DNA of 64,000 nucleotides. Origin: Sphingomonas cannabina (lineage in GTDB: Bacteria > Pseudomonadota > Alphaproteobacteria > Sphingomonadales > Sphingomonadaceae). The notes under the pieces are model-generated. The model ran no database searches and was not told where the DNA came from. It worked only from the letters and a program-made list of their open reading frames with translations. The stretch is taken from positions 1,473,001-1,537,000 of the forward strand of contig NZ_CP090059.1 in assembly GCF_021391395.1 (NCBI RefSeq), read 5' to 3'. A program made the translations under genes and the position numbers. Of the stretch, positions 55,077 to 64,000 are shown piece by piece; within the stretch, counting starts at the first letter, position 1; the number at the start of each line of letters is the position of its first letter.

Positions 55077-57485
55077 ATGAGGGGACGGTACGGGCTTGGT
55101 CTGTTGATGGGTGCGGCGATGACGTGGTCGCTGCCCGCAGAGGCGCAGACGGCGCCTGGTCAGGCGGAAGCGCCGCCGCAGGCGGACCGCGGCGAGCATC
55201 TCGACGACATCATCGTCACCGCGCAGCGGCGCGAGCAGTCGCTGCAGGAGGTGCCGATCAGCGTCACCGCGTTCAGCTCGGCCGGCATCGCCGCGCTCAG
55301 CGCCGAATCGATCGGCGATCTCGACACCTTCACGCCGGGCCTGACGATCAACGACACCTCGGTGACGCAGCCGTCGTTCACCATCCGCGGCGTCGCCACC
55401 GACGATTTCGGCATCGGCACCGATCCGTCGGTCGGCATCTTCGTCGACGGCATCTATTCGGGGCGCTCGGGGTCATCGCTGATCTTCTTCAACGACATCA
55501 ACCGCGTCGAGGTGCTCAAAGGGCCGCAGGGCACGCTGTTCGGCCGCAACACCTCGGGCGGCGCGATCTCGATCGTCACCAACAAGCCCTCCGACCGGCT
55601 GGAGGCGAACGGCACGCTGCAGGTCGGCAACTACGGCAAGGTCCGCGCCGACGTGACCGGCAACCTGCCGATCACCGGCAACCTCGCCTTGCGCGTGAAC
55701 GGCGTGTTCAACCGGCGCAACGGCTATCTCAAGGACGCGATCACGGGCGAGGACCGCGAGCGCGAGCACAATACCTCGGCCCGCGCGGCGCTGCGCTGGC
55801 AGCCGGGCGCGAACACCGACATCATCCTCGCCTACGACCATGACGACACCGACAAGGACGGCCCGGCCGCGGTGGGCATCAGCCAGTGGGCGCTCAGCAA
55901 GGATCCGTTCGGGCGCTTCACCAACGACGTGATCGGCAACCGGGAGACGCGCATCCTCAATGCCGTGTCGCTGACCGCGACGCATCGGATCGGCGACCTC
56001 ACGCTGACCAGCCTCAGCTCGTTCAAGCATTTCGAGACGCACAACCGCGAGGACGAGGACGGCACCGGCGATCCCACCCGCTACCTCGATACCGAGAATG
56101 TCGAGAAGAACTCCAGCATCTATCAGGAGCTGCGGCTCAACTTCGAGAACGACCGCTGGAACATCGTCGCCGGCGGCAGCTATTTCCACGAGCGCGGTCG
56201 GCAGCAGAGCATCGTCACCGCGCTCAGCGACTCGGTGAATCGCCTGGTCGATGAAGCAACGAACCATGTATTCCCGATTTTCACCATCCTCGACAGCTTC
56301 GGGCTGCCGGTGTTCGGCAACACCTTCCAGGAGGTGATGAGCAACCGGGCTGCGAATGATTCGCTTGCCGCTTTTGCCGACGCGACGTTCAAGGTGACAC
56401 CACGGCTGAGTCTGACGGCCGGTATCCGCTACACGCGCGACATCAAGCGATTCAGCTGGTTCAATGGCGGCTTCTCGTCGCCGGGGCTCGATGCGGCGGT
56501 CGCGCCGGGGGCGCTCTACAATGCGATCCTCGGAGCGCCGCTCTTCCCCGATGATGCTCTGATCAGCGCCTCCGACTTCTTCCGCGCGTCGGTTGGTCCC
56601 GAAGGGCTCGTCTTCAACAGCGGCGCGCTCGAAGGCGTGCAGTTCACGAGGCGCGCCAAGTTCAACGACGTCTCGCCGCGCTTCGTCGTGCAATATGACG
56701 CGAGCGACGACGTCCATCTCTACGCCTCGGCCTCGCGCGGGTACAAGGCGGGCGGGTTCAACTCGGTCCAGATCAACTCCTTCTTCGCGCCGGAGAAGGT
56801 GTGGAACTTCGAGGGCGGGGTGAAATCGGAGCTGTTCGACCGCCGGGTGCGGCTCAACCTCTCCGGCTATTATTTCAAGTACCGCAACCGCCAGTCGATC
56901 AGCCTGGAGAGCGTCGGCGGCGGCATCCCGCAATATATCACCCGATCGGGCGACTCGCGGGCCTATGGCCTCGACCTCGACACCCAGTTCGTGGTCACGC
57001 GCGACTTCAACGTCACCGCCACCGCCGGCCTGATCGATTCCAAATGGGTGAAGCGGGTCGAGCAGGACATCGACATCGGCGGCCAGCCGACCGGCGAGCC
57101 GGTGTTCCGCGGCATCCTCGGCCTCCATTATTCGCGCGAGACGGAGGGTGGGACGATCTTCGGCGACGCGAGCTACAGCTACACGTCGCGCCAGCGGATG
57201 AACGACGCGTCGCGCGCGATCGACGCCGCGATCGCCGATCCTGACGGCGCCGGGGTCGACCTGTCCATGCTCGACCGGCTGCGCAGCCCGCGCAACATCA
57301 TCAACGCGCGGATCGGCTGGCGCAGCCCCGACAACCACTATTCGGTCGCCTTCTACGCCGAGAACCTGCTCAACGAGAAATATCTGCGCACGCTCAACAC
57401 GATCACCGCCGACACCTTCTTCACCCCCTATGTCCGGCGCGACCGGCCGGGCTTCTACGGTGTCGAGCTGGGGCTGCGATTCTGA
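55077..57485 (+). CDS. TonB-dependent outer-membrane receptor
   Basis: 802 residues. Signal peptide (LLMGAAMTWSLPAEAQT), TonB box and plug (DIIVTAQRREQSLQEVPISV; FTIRGVATDDFGIGTDPSVG; LKGPQGTLFGRNTSGGAIS), barrel ending in GVELGLRF with the terminal Phe. The ligand is not evident, but the genes around it point to a sugar or glycoside. It heads a plus-strand unit that continues with beta-helix, cytochrome and flavoenzyme genes with short gaps or overlaps. Confidence 0.95.
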   Translation: MRGRYGLGLLMGAAMTWSLPAEAQTAPGQAEAPPQADRGEHLDDIIVTAQRREQSLQEVPISVTAFSSAGIAALSAESIGDLDTFTPGLTINDTSVTQPSFTIRGVATDDFGIGTDPSVGIFVDGIYSGRSGSSLIFFNDINRVEVLKGPQGTLFGRNTSGGAISIVTNKPSDRLEANGTLQVGNYGKVRADVTGNLPITGNLALRVNGVFNRRNGYLKDAITGEDREREHNTSARAALRWQPGANTDIILAYDHDDTDKDGPAAVGISQWALSKDPFGRFTNDVIGNRETRILNAVSLTATHRIGDLTLTSLSSFKHFETHNREDEDGTGDPTRYLDTENVEKNSSIYQELRLNFENDRWNIVAGGSYFHERGRQQSIVTALSDSVNRLVDEATNHVFPIFTILDSFGLPVFGNTFQEVMSNRAANDSLAAFADATFKVTPRLSLTAGIRYTRDIKRFSWFNGGFSSPGLDAAVAPGALYNAILGAPLFPDDALISASDFFRASVGPEGLVFNSGALEGVQFTRRAKFNDVSPRFVVQYDASDDVHLYASASRGYKAGGFNSVQINSFFAPEKVWNFEGGVKSELFDRRVRLNLSGYYFKYRNRQSISLESVGGGIPQYITRSGDSRAYGLDLDTQFVVTRDFNVTATAGLIDSKWVKRVEQDIDIGGQPTGEPVFRGILGLHYSRETEGGTIFGDASYSYTSRQRMNDASRAIDAAIADPDGAGVDLSMLDRLRSPRNIINARIGWRSPDNHYSVAFYAENLLNEKYLRTLNTITADTFFTPYVRRDRPGFYGVELGLRF

Positions 57486-57502
57486 CGACAACGGGAGAGG
57501 CA

Positions 57503-58741
57503 ATGATGACGAGGCGGATGGGATTGCTGGGATGCGCGGCGGCGCTGGCGCTCGCCGGCTGCGGCGGACCGAAGACGGATGCCGAGGGCTTCACGATCGA
57601 TCCCGACTTCGAGAAGAACCTCCAGGCCAGGCTGCTCGACGCCAAGCCGGGCACGGTGATCGACCTGCCCGCCGGCAAATATGCGCTGAGCCGCAGCCTC
57701 AGCCTCACCGCCAACGGCGTGACCTTGCGCGGCAAGGGGATGGACAAGACCATCCTGTCCTTCGCGCGCGCGACCTCTGGCGCCGAGGGATTGCTGGTCA
57801 CCGGCGACGACTTCACGCTGGAGGATCTGGCGCTGGAGGACACCAAGGGCGACGCGCTCAAGATCAACGGTACCAAGAACGCCGTGATGCGCCGCGTCCG
57901 CGCCGAATGGACGCGCGGGCCCAATGCCGGGAACGGCGCCTACGGCCTCTATCCCGTCCAGGTGACCAACGTGCTTGTCGAAGGCGTCGTGGTGAAGGGC
58001 GCGTCGGACGCCGGCATCTACGTCGGCCAGTCGAACAACATCATCGTCCGCGACAGCCGCGCCGAGGGCAATGTCGCCGGCATCGAGATCGAGAATTCGA
58101 GCAACGCCGACGTCTACGGCAACACCGCGACCGGCAACACCGGCGGCATCCTGGTCTTCAACATGCCCAACCTGCCGGTGCCGGGCAGCAAGACCCGCGT
58201 GTTCAAGAACCAGGTCGTTGCCAACAACCACGCCAATTTCGGCGCCAAGGGCAGCGCGGTCAGCTCGGTGCCGGCCGGGTCGGGGGTGATCGTCAACTCG
58301 AACGACGAGGTCGAGATCTTCGACAACGACATCAAGGACAACGGTACCGCCAACGTCATCATCTCGAGCTATTATTCGACCGGCTTCGACACCAAGGGCG
58401 GCATCGCCAAGGCCTATGATCCGTTTCCGGAGCGGATCTACGTCACCGGCAACCGCTTCTCCGGTGGCGGCGACAAGCCGGGCTCACCGCAACTCGCGCC
58501 GCTGGCGGCACTGGGCGGCGGACGGATCACGGACGTGCTGTGGGACGGCTTCACCAACCCCAAGGTCGCCGACCCCCAGATCTGCGTGCAGAACGGCGCG
58601 GCGAAGGTGCTCAACGCCGACGGGCCGTCGAAATACGCCAAGGCGCGGATCGACACCCAGCGCAACTGCGCGCCGGCGACGCGGCTCCCGGCCGTCACCC
58701 TGCCGGCGGCAATGGCGAAGGACAGCGGCAAGGCATCATGA
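57503..58741 (+). CDS. Parallel beta-helix lipoprotein
   Basis: 412 residues. A lipoprotein signal ends LALAGCGG, so the mature protein is lipid-anchored. The body has right-handed beta-helix repeats rich in Asn and Val/Ile (GIYVGQSNNIIVRDSRAEGN, GIEIENSSNADVYGNTATGN, GGILVFNMPNLPVPGSKTRV). From memory, this type is regularly found as the partner of the HNE_0200/SO2930-type cytochrome, which is indeed the next gene, overlapping by four bases (ATGA). Polysaccharide binding or lysis is possible; no catalytic residues can be assigned. Confidence 0.9.
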   Translation: MMTRRMGLLGCAAALALAGCGGPKTDAEGFTIDPDFEKNLQARLLDAKPGTVIDLPAGKYALSRSLSLTANGVTLRGKGMDKTILSFARATSGAEGLLVTGDDFTLEDLALEDTKGDALKINGTKNAVMRRVRAEWTRGPNAGNGAYGLYPVQVTNVLVEGVVVKGASDAGIYVGQSNNIIVRDSRAEGNVAGIEIENSSNADVYGNTATGNTGGILVFNMPNLPVPGSKTRVFKNQVVANNHANFGAKGSAVSSVPAGSGVIVNSNDEVEIFDNDIKDNGTANVIISSYYSTGFDTKGGIAKAYDPFPERIYVTGNRFSGGGDKPGSPQLAPLAALGGGRITDVLWDGFTNPKVADPQICVQNGAAKVLNADGPSKYAKARIDTQRNCAPATRLPAVTLPAAMAKDSGKAS

Positions 58742-59907
58742 TCGTGCGTCTGCTCGCGGCGCTGGCCGCGGCTTTGTTCGTCGCAGGGTGCGGCCAGGCG
58801 CCGCGCTCCGTGACCTTCCATCCCGACGAGAATCCCGCGAAGCTCTCCGCCTGGGGGCTGTTCACCGTCGCCGACGGGCGGATCGTGCCGCACGAGGGCA
58901 TGATCACCTACGAGCTCAACACCCCGCTGTTCAGCGATTATGCGCAGAAGTGGCGGACGGTGTGGATGCCGAAGGGCGTCCATGCGAGCTATCGGCCGGA
59001 GGGGGCGTTCGACTTCCCGGTGGGGACGATCGTCACCAAGACCTTCTACTATACGACGCCCGCCGATGCCGACGACCCGCAGACCAGCGCGACGGTGGTG
59101 AAGATGACGCCGGCGACCTACCAGAGCGGCGTCGACGGGCTCGACCTCAAGCATGTCCGGCTGATCGAGACGCGGCTGCTGATCCGCCGCGCCTCGGGCT
59201 GGGTGGCGCTGCCCTATGTCTGGGACAAGGACGGGCGCGACGCGACCTTGGAGCGGACCGGCGCCGACGTCGCGCTGACGCTCGACGAGGGCGGCGGGCG
59301 CAGGGTGGCGTTCGACTATGCGGTGCCCAACCAGAACCAGTGCTCGGGCTGTCACGTCCAGGATTTCCATACCCGCGCGGTCGAGCCGATCGGGCTCAAG
59401 GCGCGGCACCTCAATCGCGAGTTTCCGGGGGCAGGGGGCGAGATCAACCAGCTCGCGCGCCTCGTCAAGGCCGGCTACCTCACCGGCGTGCCGGCGAGCG
59501 GTGTCCCGCGCAACGCCAACTGGGAGGATGTCCGCACCGATACCATCGCCCGTGCGCGCGCCTATCTCGATATCAACTGCAGCCATTGCCACAATCGCGA
59601 CGGTGCGGCGCGCACCTCGGGCCTGTGGCTCGACGCAGCTACCCACGACCCGCGCCTGCTCGGCGTGTGCAAGCCGCCCGTCGCCGCCGGGCGCGGCACC
59701 GGCGACCGGCCGTTCGACGTGGTGCCGGGCGATCCCGACCATTCGATCCTCGCCTATCGCCTCGCCAGCGACGATCCCGGCGTGATGATGCCCGAGCTTG
59801 GCCGCGACATCACCCACGACGAGGGCGTGGCGCTGGTCATCCAATACATCCGCACGCTGAAGGGCGCCTGCGTCCAGGACGACGGCACCGAGACCGCGGC
59901 GCGATGA
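58738..59907 (+). CDS. SO2930-family diheme c-type cytochrome, lipoprotein
   Basis: 389 residues. A lipoprotein signal (LAALAAALFVAGCGQ) precedes two heme-binding sites, CSGCH (Cys202-His206) and CSHCH (Cys281-His285). The N-terminal half matches the SO2930/HNE_0200 family (GLFTVADGRIVPHEGMITYELNTPLFSDYAQKWRTVWMP). It is paired with the beta-helix lipoprotein in several bacteria as I recall. Electron partner unknown; the flavoenzyme encoded next is a candidate donor. Confidence 0.9.
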   Translation: MIVRLLAALAAALFVAGCGQAPRSVTFHPDENPAKLSAWGLFTVADGRIVPHEGMITYELNTPLFSDYAQKWRTVWMPKGVHASYRPEGAFDFPVGTIVTKTFYYTTPADADDPQTSATVVKMTPATYQSGVDGLDLKHVRLIETRLLIRRASGWVALPYVWDKDGRDATLERTGADVALTLDEGGGRRVAFDYAVPNQNQCSGCHVQDFHTRAVEPIGLKARHLNREFPGAGGEINQLARLVKAGYLTGVPASGVPRNANWEDVRTDTIARARAYLDINCSHCHNRDGAARTSGLWLDAATHDPRLLGVCKPPVAAGRGTGDRPFDVVPGDPDHSILAYRLASDDPGVMMPELGRDITHDEGVALVIQYIRTLKGACVQDDGTETAAR

Positions 59908-61157
59908 GCTGGTCCAACTGGTCCGGCAGCGTCATCGCGTCCGCACCCGTGTTGCGCCCCAGGGACGAGGCGGAGCTGTCCGCCGCGATCCGGCGCGCGG
60001 GCAAGGTGCGGGCGACCGGGGCGGGGCACAGCTTCATGCCGCTGTGCGAGTCCGGCGAGCTGATCGTCAGCCTGGAGGACATCGCCGGCGAGCTGACCGT
60101 CGCCGCCGACCGCCGCACCGCGCGCATCCCCGCCGGCTGGAGCATCCGCCGGCTGACCGCGGCGCTGTGGGAGGAGGGGCTGGCGCTCGCCAACCAGGGC
60201 GACGTCAACCCGCAGTCGCTCGCCGGGGCGATGGCGACCGGCACGCACGGCACCGGGCGCGACCTCGGCTCGCTGGCGACCTTCGCGCGCGGGTTCCGCC
60301 TAGTCGGTCCCGACGGCGAGGCGCGGTGGTGCGACGCAGCCGCGAATCCCGATCTCTTCCAGGCGCAGCGGCTGTCGCTCGGCATGTTCGGCATCGCGAC
60401 CGAAATCGAGGCGGCGGTGGTCCCCGCCTATCACCTCGCCGAGCGGATCGAGAAGCGGCGCTGGGACGAGGTGCGCGAGACCTTCGACACTTTGGTCGAG
60501 CAGCATCGCCACGTCGAATTCTGGTTCTTCCCCCACGCCGACAGCGTGATCCTGAAGACGCTGGAGCCGACCGACCCGTGCGATCCGCCGCGCTCCACCA
60601 CCGACATGGAGGAGACCGCCTTCCGCCGTGTGCTGGAGATCGCCCGGCGCGCGCCGTTCCTGACGCCGCTGCTCCAGCGCGGCATGATGCGGACGCGGTT
60701 CACGAACCGGCGGCGCGGCCCGGCGCACACCATCTTCCCGTCCGACCGCACGATCCGGTTCGAGGAGATGGAATATGAGATGCCGCGCGCGGTCGGCCTC
60801 GACACGCTGGGCGAGGTGGTGCGCTGGATCCGGCGCAAGCGGCTGCCGGTGACCTTCCCGTTCGAGTTCCGCGTGGTCGCGGGCGACGACATCTGGATGA
60901 GCCCGATGAACGCGGGACCGGTCGCAGCCATCTCGATGCATCAATATGCCCGGATGCCGTGGCAGGCGCTGTTCGCCGATGCCGAGGCGATCTTCCGCGC
61001 CAACGGCGGGCGGCCGCACTGGGCTAAGCGCCATCGCTTGACCCGCGCCGACGTCGATGCGCTCTATCCGATGGCCGAGCGCTATCGCGAGGTGCGCCGT
61101 GCCGCCGATCCGGCGGCCAAGTTCCTCAACCCGCATCTGGAGGCGTTGTTTTCCTGA
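59904..61157 (+). CDS. FAD-linked lactone/alditol oxidase-like protein (VAO family)
   Basis: 417 residues. Vanillyl-alcohol-oxidase-type FAD domain with RATGAGHSFMPLCESG, where His42 is the position that carries covalent FAD in alditol and aldonolactone oxidases, and NPQSLAGAMATGTHGTGRDLGSLA. The C-terminal D-arabinono-lactone-oxidase domain ends KFLNPHLEALF. It may oxidise a sugar lactone or polyol. No signal peptide. Overlaps the cytochrome gene by four bases and the next gene by one base. Confidence 0.9.
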   Translation: MSWSNWSGSVIASAPVLRPRDEAELSAAIRRAGKVRATGAGHSFMPLCESGELIVSLEDIAGELTVAADRRTARIPAGWSIRRLTAALWEEGLALANQGDVNPQSLAGAMATGTHGTGRDLGSLATFARGFRLVGPDGEARWCDAAANPDLFQAQRLSLGMFGIATEIEAAVVPAYHLAERIEKRRWDEVRETFDTLVEQHRHVEFWFFPHADSVILKTLEPTDPCDPPRSTTDMEETAFRRVLEIARRAPFLTPLLQRGMMRTRFTNRRRGPAHTIFPSDRTIRFEEMEYEMPRAVGLDTLGEVVRWIRRKRLPVTFPFEFRVVAGDDIWMSPMNAGPVAAISMHQYARMPWQALFADAEAIFRANGGRPHWAKRHRLTRADVDALYPMAERYREVRRAADPAAKFLNPHLEALFS

Positions 61158-62299
61158 TGGACGACCGCGAGCTGCACACCCATCTGATCGGCCGCCAGGG
61201 ATCGCGCGCCGCGCTCAACACGCCGGTGCTGGTGCTCGACGTCGAGGCGCTCGACCGCAATATCGCAAGGATGGCGGCGCTGGCGGCGGAGCATGGCGTG
61301 GGCCTGCGTCCGCACGCCAAAACCCACAAGAGCGTCGACATCGGCCGGCGGCAGATCGCCGCGGGCGCGCTGGGCCTCTGCTGCGCCAAGATCGGCGAGG
61401 CGGAGGTGATGGCGGACTCGGGGATCGCCGGCATCCTGATCACCTCGCCGGTGACCGCCCCAGGGGCGATCGAGCGGCTGGCGGCGCTGGCTGGGCGAGC
61501 CGAGGGGCTGATGGCGGTGGTCGACCATCCCGACGTCGCCGCGCGCATCGACCATGCGCTCGCCGCCACCGGGACGCGGCTCGACGTGATCGTCGACATC
61601 GATCCGGGCATCCGCCGCACCGGCGTCCCCTCGGCGGAGGATGCGGTGGTGCTGGCGCGGGCGATCGCCGGTCTGCCCAACCTCGCCTACCGCGGCGTCC
61701 AGTTCTACTGCGGCTCGCAGCAGCATATCGAGAGCTATGCCGAGCGCCACGCGGCGATCGTCGAGCGCACGGATTATCTGAAGCAGGTGATCGGCGCCCT
61801 GACCGAAGCCGGCTTCGCGCCCGGCATCGTCACCGGATCGGGCACCGGCACGCACCGCATCGACCTGGAGCTCGGCGTGTTCACCGAGTTGCAGGCGGGC
61901 TCCTACGTGTTCATGGACAAACAGTATCTCGACTGCGACCTCGCCGATGCGCCCGAGCCCCCGTTCGAGACCTCGCTCGCGGTCGATGCGCGTGTGGTCA
62001 GCGCCAACCATCCGGCACTGGTGACGATCGATTCGGGCTACAAGTCGCTGTCGACCGACGGCGGCGTGGCGGTGGTCCAGCGCGGCGCGCCGGCCGAGAC
62101 GATGTTCATGTTCATGGGCGACGAGCACGCCGCGCTGATCGGCCCCGATATCGCCGCGAGGCTGCGCCCCGGCGACGCGGTGAGCCTGACCGTGCCGCAC
62201 TGCGACCCGACGGTGAACCTCTATGATTTCTACCATGTCGTGAAGGGCGACACGCTGGTCGCCCTCTGGCCGGTGAGCGCGCGAGGCCGCGCCCGGTGA
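61157..62299 (+). CDS. D-threonine aldolase-like PLP enzyme (DSD1 family)
   Basis: 380 residues, alanine-racemase-type barrel with the PLP lysine in LRPHAKTHKS (Lys55) and a C-terminal metal-binding domain. The metal site reads PHCDPTVN, i.e. His348 and Asp350, matching D-threonine aldolase rather than the His/Cys zinc site of D-serine dehydratase. The likely reaction is cleavage of a D-beta-hydroxy amino acid to glycine and an aldehyde. Within this operon it might act on a sugar-derived hydroxy amino acid; that is speculative. Confidence 0.9.
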   Translation: MDDRELHTHLIGRQGSRAALNTPVLVLDVEALDRNIARMAALAAEHGVGLRPHAKTHKSVDIGRRQIAAGALGLCCAKIGEAEVMADSGIAGILITSPVTAPGAIERLAALAGRAEGLMAVVDHPDVAARIDHALAATGTRLDVIVDIDPGIRRTGVPSAEDAVVLARAIAGLPNLAYRGVQFYCGSQQHIESYAERHAAIVERTDYLKQVIGALTEAGFAPGIVTGSGTGTHRIDLELGVFTELQAGSYVFMDKQYLDCDLADAPEPPFETSLAVDARVVSANHPALVTIDSGYKSLSTDGGVAVVQRGAPAETMFMFMGDEHAALIGPDIAARLRPGDAVSLTVPHCDPTVNLYDFYHVVKGDTLVALWPVSARGRAR

Positions 62300-63429
62300 G
62301 CGAGGCCGGCGCCCGCCTGTCGCCGGACCGCATCGTCGCGATTCTCGCCGTCGGGGTGATCGGCGTGTTGATCCCCGGGCTGCAGCCGCAGCTGCTCGGC
62401 GCTCTCGAAGCCGAGGGGGTGCTCGGTGCCACCGCGCTCGGCGTGCTTGCCACTGTCGAGCTGCTGGCGATGGGTCTGGCCGCGGGGGGAGCGGGGTTCG
62501 TGCTGCCGTCGGCCAGGCTGCGCGAGATCGCCGGCGTGGCGCTGATAGTGACCGGAGCGCTCGACCTCATGACGCCGATGCTGGGAACCGGCGCGATCTT
62601 CCCTGCGCGGATCGCGGCGGGGCTGGCGGAAGGCGTGCTGGTCTGGATCGCGATCGGCTTCATCGTGCGCAGCCGCCGGCCGGAGCGGTGGGCGGGCATC
62701 TATCTCGCGGTCCAGACACTCGCCCAGTTCGCGCTCGCGACGCTGATCGGCCTGGTCGGCGCGAGCGCCGGGCGCGGCTTCACGCTGCTCGGCGCGGTCA
62801 CGATCGCCGGCCTCCTCGCCCTGCCTTGGCTGCCGCGCGCCTATGCCGCGCACGATGAAGCTGTCGGCGGCCGCCCGCCGCCGCGCGGCCTCGTCGCGCT
62901 CGGCGGAGTGCTGCTCTACCTCGCCTTCATCGTCGCGATCTGGGTCTATATCGAGCCGCTCGCCCGCCAGCGGCAGGTCGGTCCGGGCGCGATCGCCATG
63001 GCGCCCCCGCTCGCGCTCGCTATGCAGGTCCTGGGCGCCGCCGCCGCGACCCTTTTGGCCGGACGCGTGCCGGCGCGGCTCACCCTCATTCTCGTCGGCG
63101 CCGTCAATCTCGGGCTGATCGGGCTGATCGGCGCGCCGCCGTCGGACGCGGCGTTCGTCGCGGCGGTGGCGGCGTTCGGTTTCCTGTGGCTGTTCGTGAT
63201 GCCCTTCCAGATCCCGATCGTGATCGCCGCCGATCCCAGCCGGCGCGCAGCGATGCTGATCGGCGGCGCGCAGCTCACCGGCTCCAGCCTCGGCCCGTTC
63301 CTCGCCGCGCTGCTGGTGAGCGATGCCGACGTGTCGCCGGTGCTCTGGTTCGGTGGGGCCTGCGCGGCTATGGGCGTGGCGGCGCTGATCGGCGCCGGCC
63401 GAGCGAGCGTTCCCGTACAAGAGAGTTGA
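62296..63429 (+). CDS. MFS transporter
   Basis: 377 residues from a GTG overlapping the preceding stop. About eleven to twelve hydrophobic helices with the short loops of drug/metabolite MFS proteins. The N-terminal helix is VAILAVGVIGVLIPGLQPQLLG. Substrate unknown. Either imports the operon's substrate or exports a toxic product; a TetR gene directly follows, which is more typical of efflux control. Confidence 0.88.
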   Translation: MSEAGARLSPDRIVAILAVGVIGVLIPGLQPQLLGALEAEGVLGATALGVLATVELLAMGLAAGGAGFVLPSARLREIAGVALIVTGALDLMTPMLGTGAIFPARIAAGLAEGVLVWIAIGFIVRSRRPERWAGIYLAVQTLAQFALATLIGLVGASAGRGFTLLGAVTIAGLLALPWLPRAYAAHDEAVGGRPPPRGLVALGGVLLYLAFIVAIWVYIEPLARQRQVGPGAIAMAPPLALAMQVLGAAAATLLAGRVPARLTLILVGAVNLGLIGLIGAPPSDAAFVAAVAAFGFLWLFVMPFQIPIVIAADPSRRAAMLIGGAQLTGSSLGPFLAALLVSDADVSPVLWFGGACAAMGVAALIGAGRASVPVQES

Positions 63430-63430
63430 A

Positions 63431-64000
63431 GTGGCTGGAGTTCCAAAGCCTTCCAAGCGATCCCGCCCCAAGCAGGAGCGGGCGCAGCAGACCTATGAGC
63501 TGCTGCTCGACGTCGCCGGGGAGTTGCTGGCGGAGGTCGGGATCGAGCGCATCTCGACCAACATGATCTGCGCCCGCGCCGGGCTCACGCCGCCGGCGCT
63601 CTATCGTTATTTCCCCGACAAATATGCCGTGCTGGAGGCGCTCGGGCGGCGGCTGATGGACCGGCAGAACGCGGTGCTGGAGGCGTGGATCGCGCGCCAC
63701 GTCGACGGCGGCATCGAAGCGATGAGCGAGCATGTCGAGGAGCTGATGGAGGAGAATGCCGCGGTCACCCGCGACGAGCCGGGCGCGGTGTGGATCCTGC
63801 GCGCGCTCCACGCGACGCCGCGGCTGGTGCACGTCCGGCTCGAATCGCACCGCTACGTCACCGACAAGCTGACCGAGGCCTATGTCCGGCACCTGCCCGA
63901 TATCGACCGCGACGCGCTGTGGCAGCGGCTGCGGCTCGGCATCGAGCTCGGCTTCGCCGCCGACGAGATGCTGTACGAGGAGACGCGCGTCTCGGCGGAA
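63431..64000 (+). CDS. TetR-family transcriptional regulator, truncated by window end
   Basis: 190 codons are visible from a GTG at 63431, one base after the MFS stop; the 3' end is outside the window. The N-terminal helix-turn-helix is typical (VGIERISTNMICARAGLTPPALYRYFPDKYAVLEALG). The ligand-binding part follows without recognised family. Its position as last gene of the 55077 unit suggests control of that unit or of the adjacent MFS gene. The start could also lie slightly downstream. Confidence 0.88.
   Translation, partial: MAGVPKPSKRSRPKQERAQQTYELLLDVAGELLAEVGIERISTNMICARAGLTPPALYRYFPDKYAVLEALGRRLMDRQNAVLEAWIARHVDGGIEAMSEHVEELMEENAAVTRDEPGAVWILRALHATPRLVHVRLESHRYVTDKLTEAYVRHLPDIDRDALWQRLRLGIELGFAADEMLYEETRVSAE

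Overview
The window is high-G+C bacterial DNA with dense genes, many four-base start/stop overlaps, four complete TonB-dependent receptors and a partial-to-complete atpG-atpD-atpC end of an F1 ATP synthase operon. Codon use, gene content (priA next to an fsa-type transaldolase, SO2930-type cytochrome, ScfR-type regulator beside isocitrate lyase) and the type of intergenic palindromes suggest an alphaproteobacterium of the Sphingomonadales, probably Sphingomonas or a close relative. This placement is inference; no rRNA or tRNA gene was seen.

Layout. 1-1947: end of the ATP synthase operon. 1916-9278: a large unrecognised helical protein, a DUF6265 protein, the pilus/secretion ATPase CpaF, a secreted retropepsin-PDZ protein translationally coupled to a GT-C glycosyltransferase, and a small membrane protein. 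9333-19186: housekeeping and repair genes (secreted methyltransferase-like protein, DEAD-box helicase, Ada, DUF1203, trypsin-like membrane protease, PriA, GNAT, DUF2490 protein, Fsa). 19301-22470: isocitrate lyase with a 51-residue partner gene, divergent from its likely ScfR/RamB-type regulator. 22665-30276: a TonB receptor divergent from an Rrf2 regulator plus thioredoxin-reductase-like flavoprotein, a TonB protein, a PD40 protein, and an ornithine cyclodeaminase-like gene divergent from its likely Lrp regulator. 30277-31056: an AT-richer island with one unknown gene. 31057-39029: TonB receptor, giant PD40-amidohydrolase, Lrp-type regulator and a second amidohydrolase, all on the minus strand. 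39524-45821: serine deaminase and aminotransferase, a PaiB-like gene divergent from a MocR regulator, and a FadL porin.

45946-54873 is the most coherent accessory system: Gfo/Idh/MocA oxidoreductase, cytochrome c, three xylose-isomerase-type TIM barrels (two exported), MFS transporter, DUF1080 protein, gluconate-2-dehydrogenase subunit-3-like Tat protein and a GMC flavoprotein with a Cys cluster. I read it as a periplasmic glycoside 3-oxidation and cleavage pathway: oxidise the sugar to its 3-keto form with electrons going to cytochrome c, eliminate the aglycone, import the product, and reduce or isomerise it inside. 55077-64000 follows after a strong terminator: TonB receptor, beta-helix lipoprotein, diheme cytochrome, lactone/alditol-oxidase-like flavoprotein, D-threonine-aldolase-like enzyme, MFS transporter and a TetR regulator cut by the window edge.

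The other striking layer is repetitive: about nine intergenic elements of 107-135 bp, each a pair of multi-hairpin G/C-rich units in inverted orientation, in at least three sequence families, plus two shorter palindromes at convergent gene ends. One lies inside the atp operon directly before atpC. Several divergent promoters also carry clear dyad operators beside a regulator gene.
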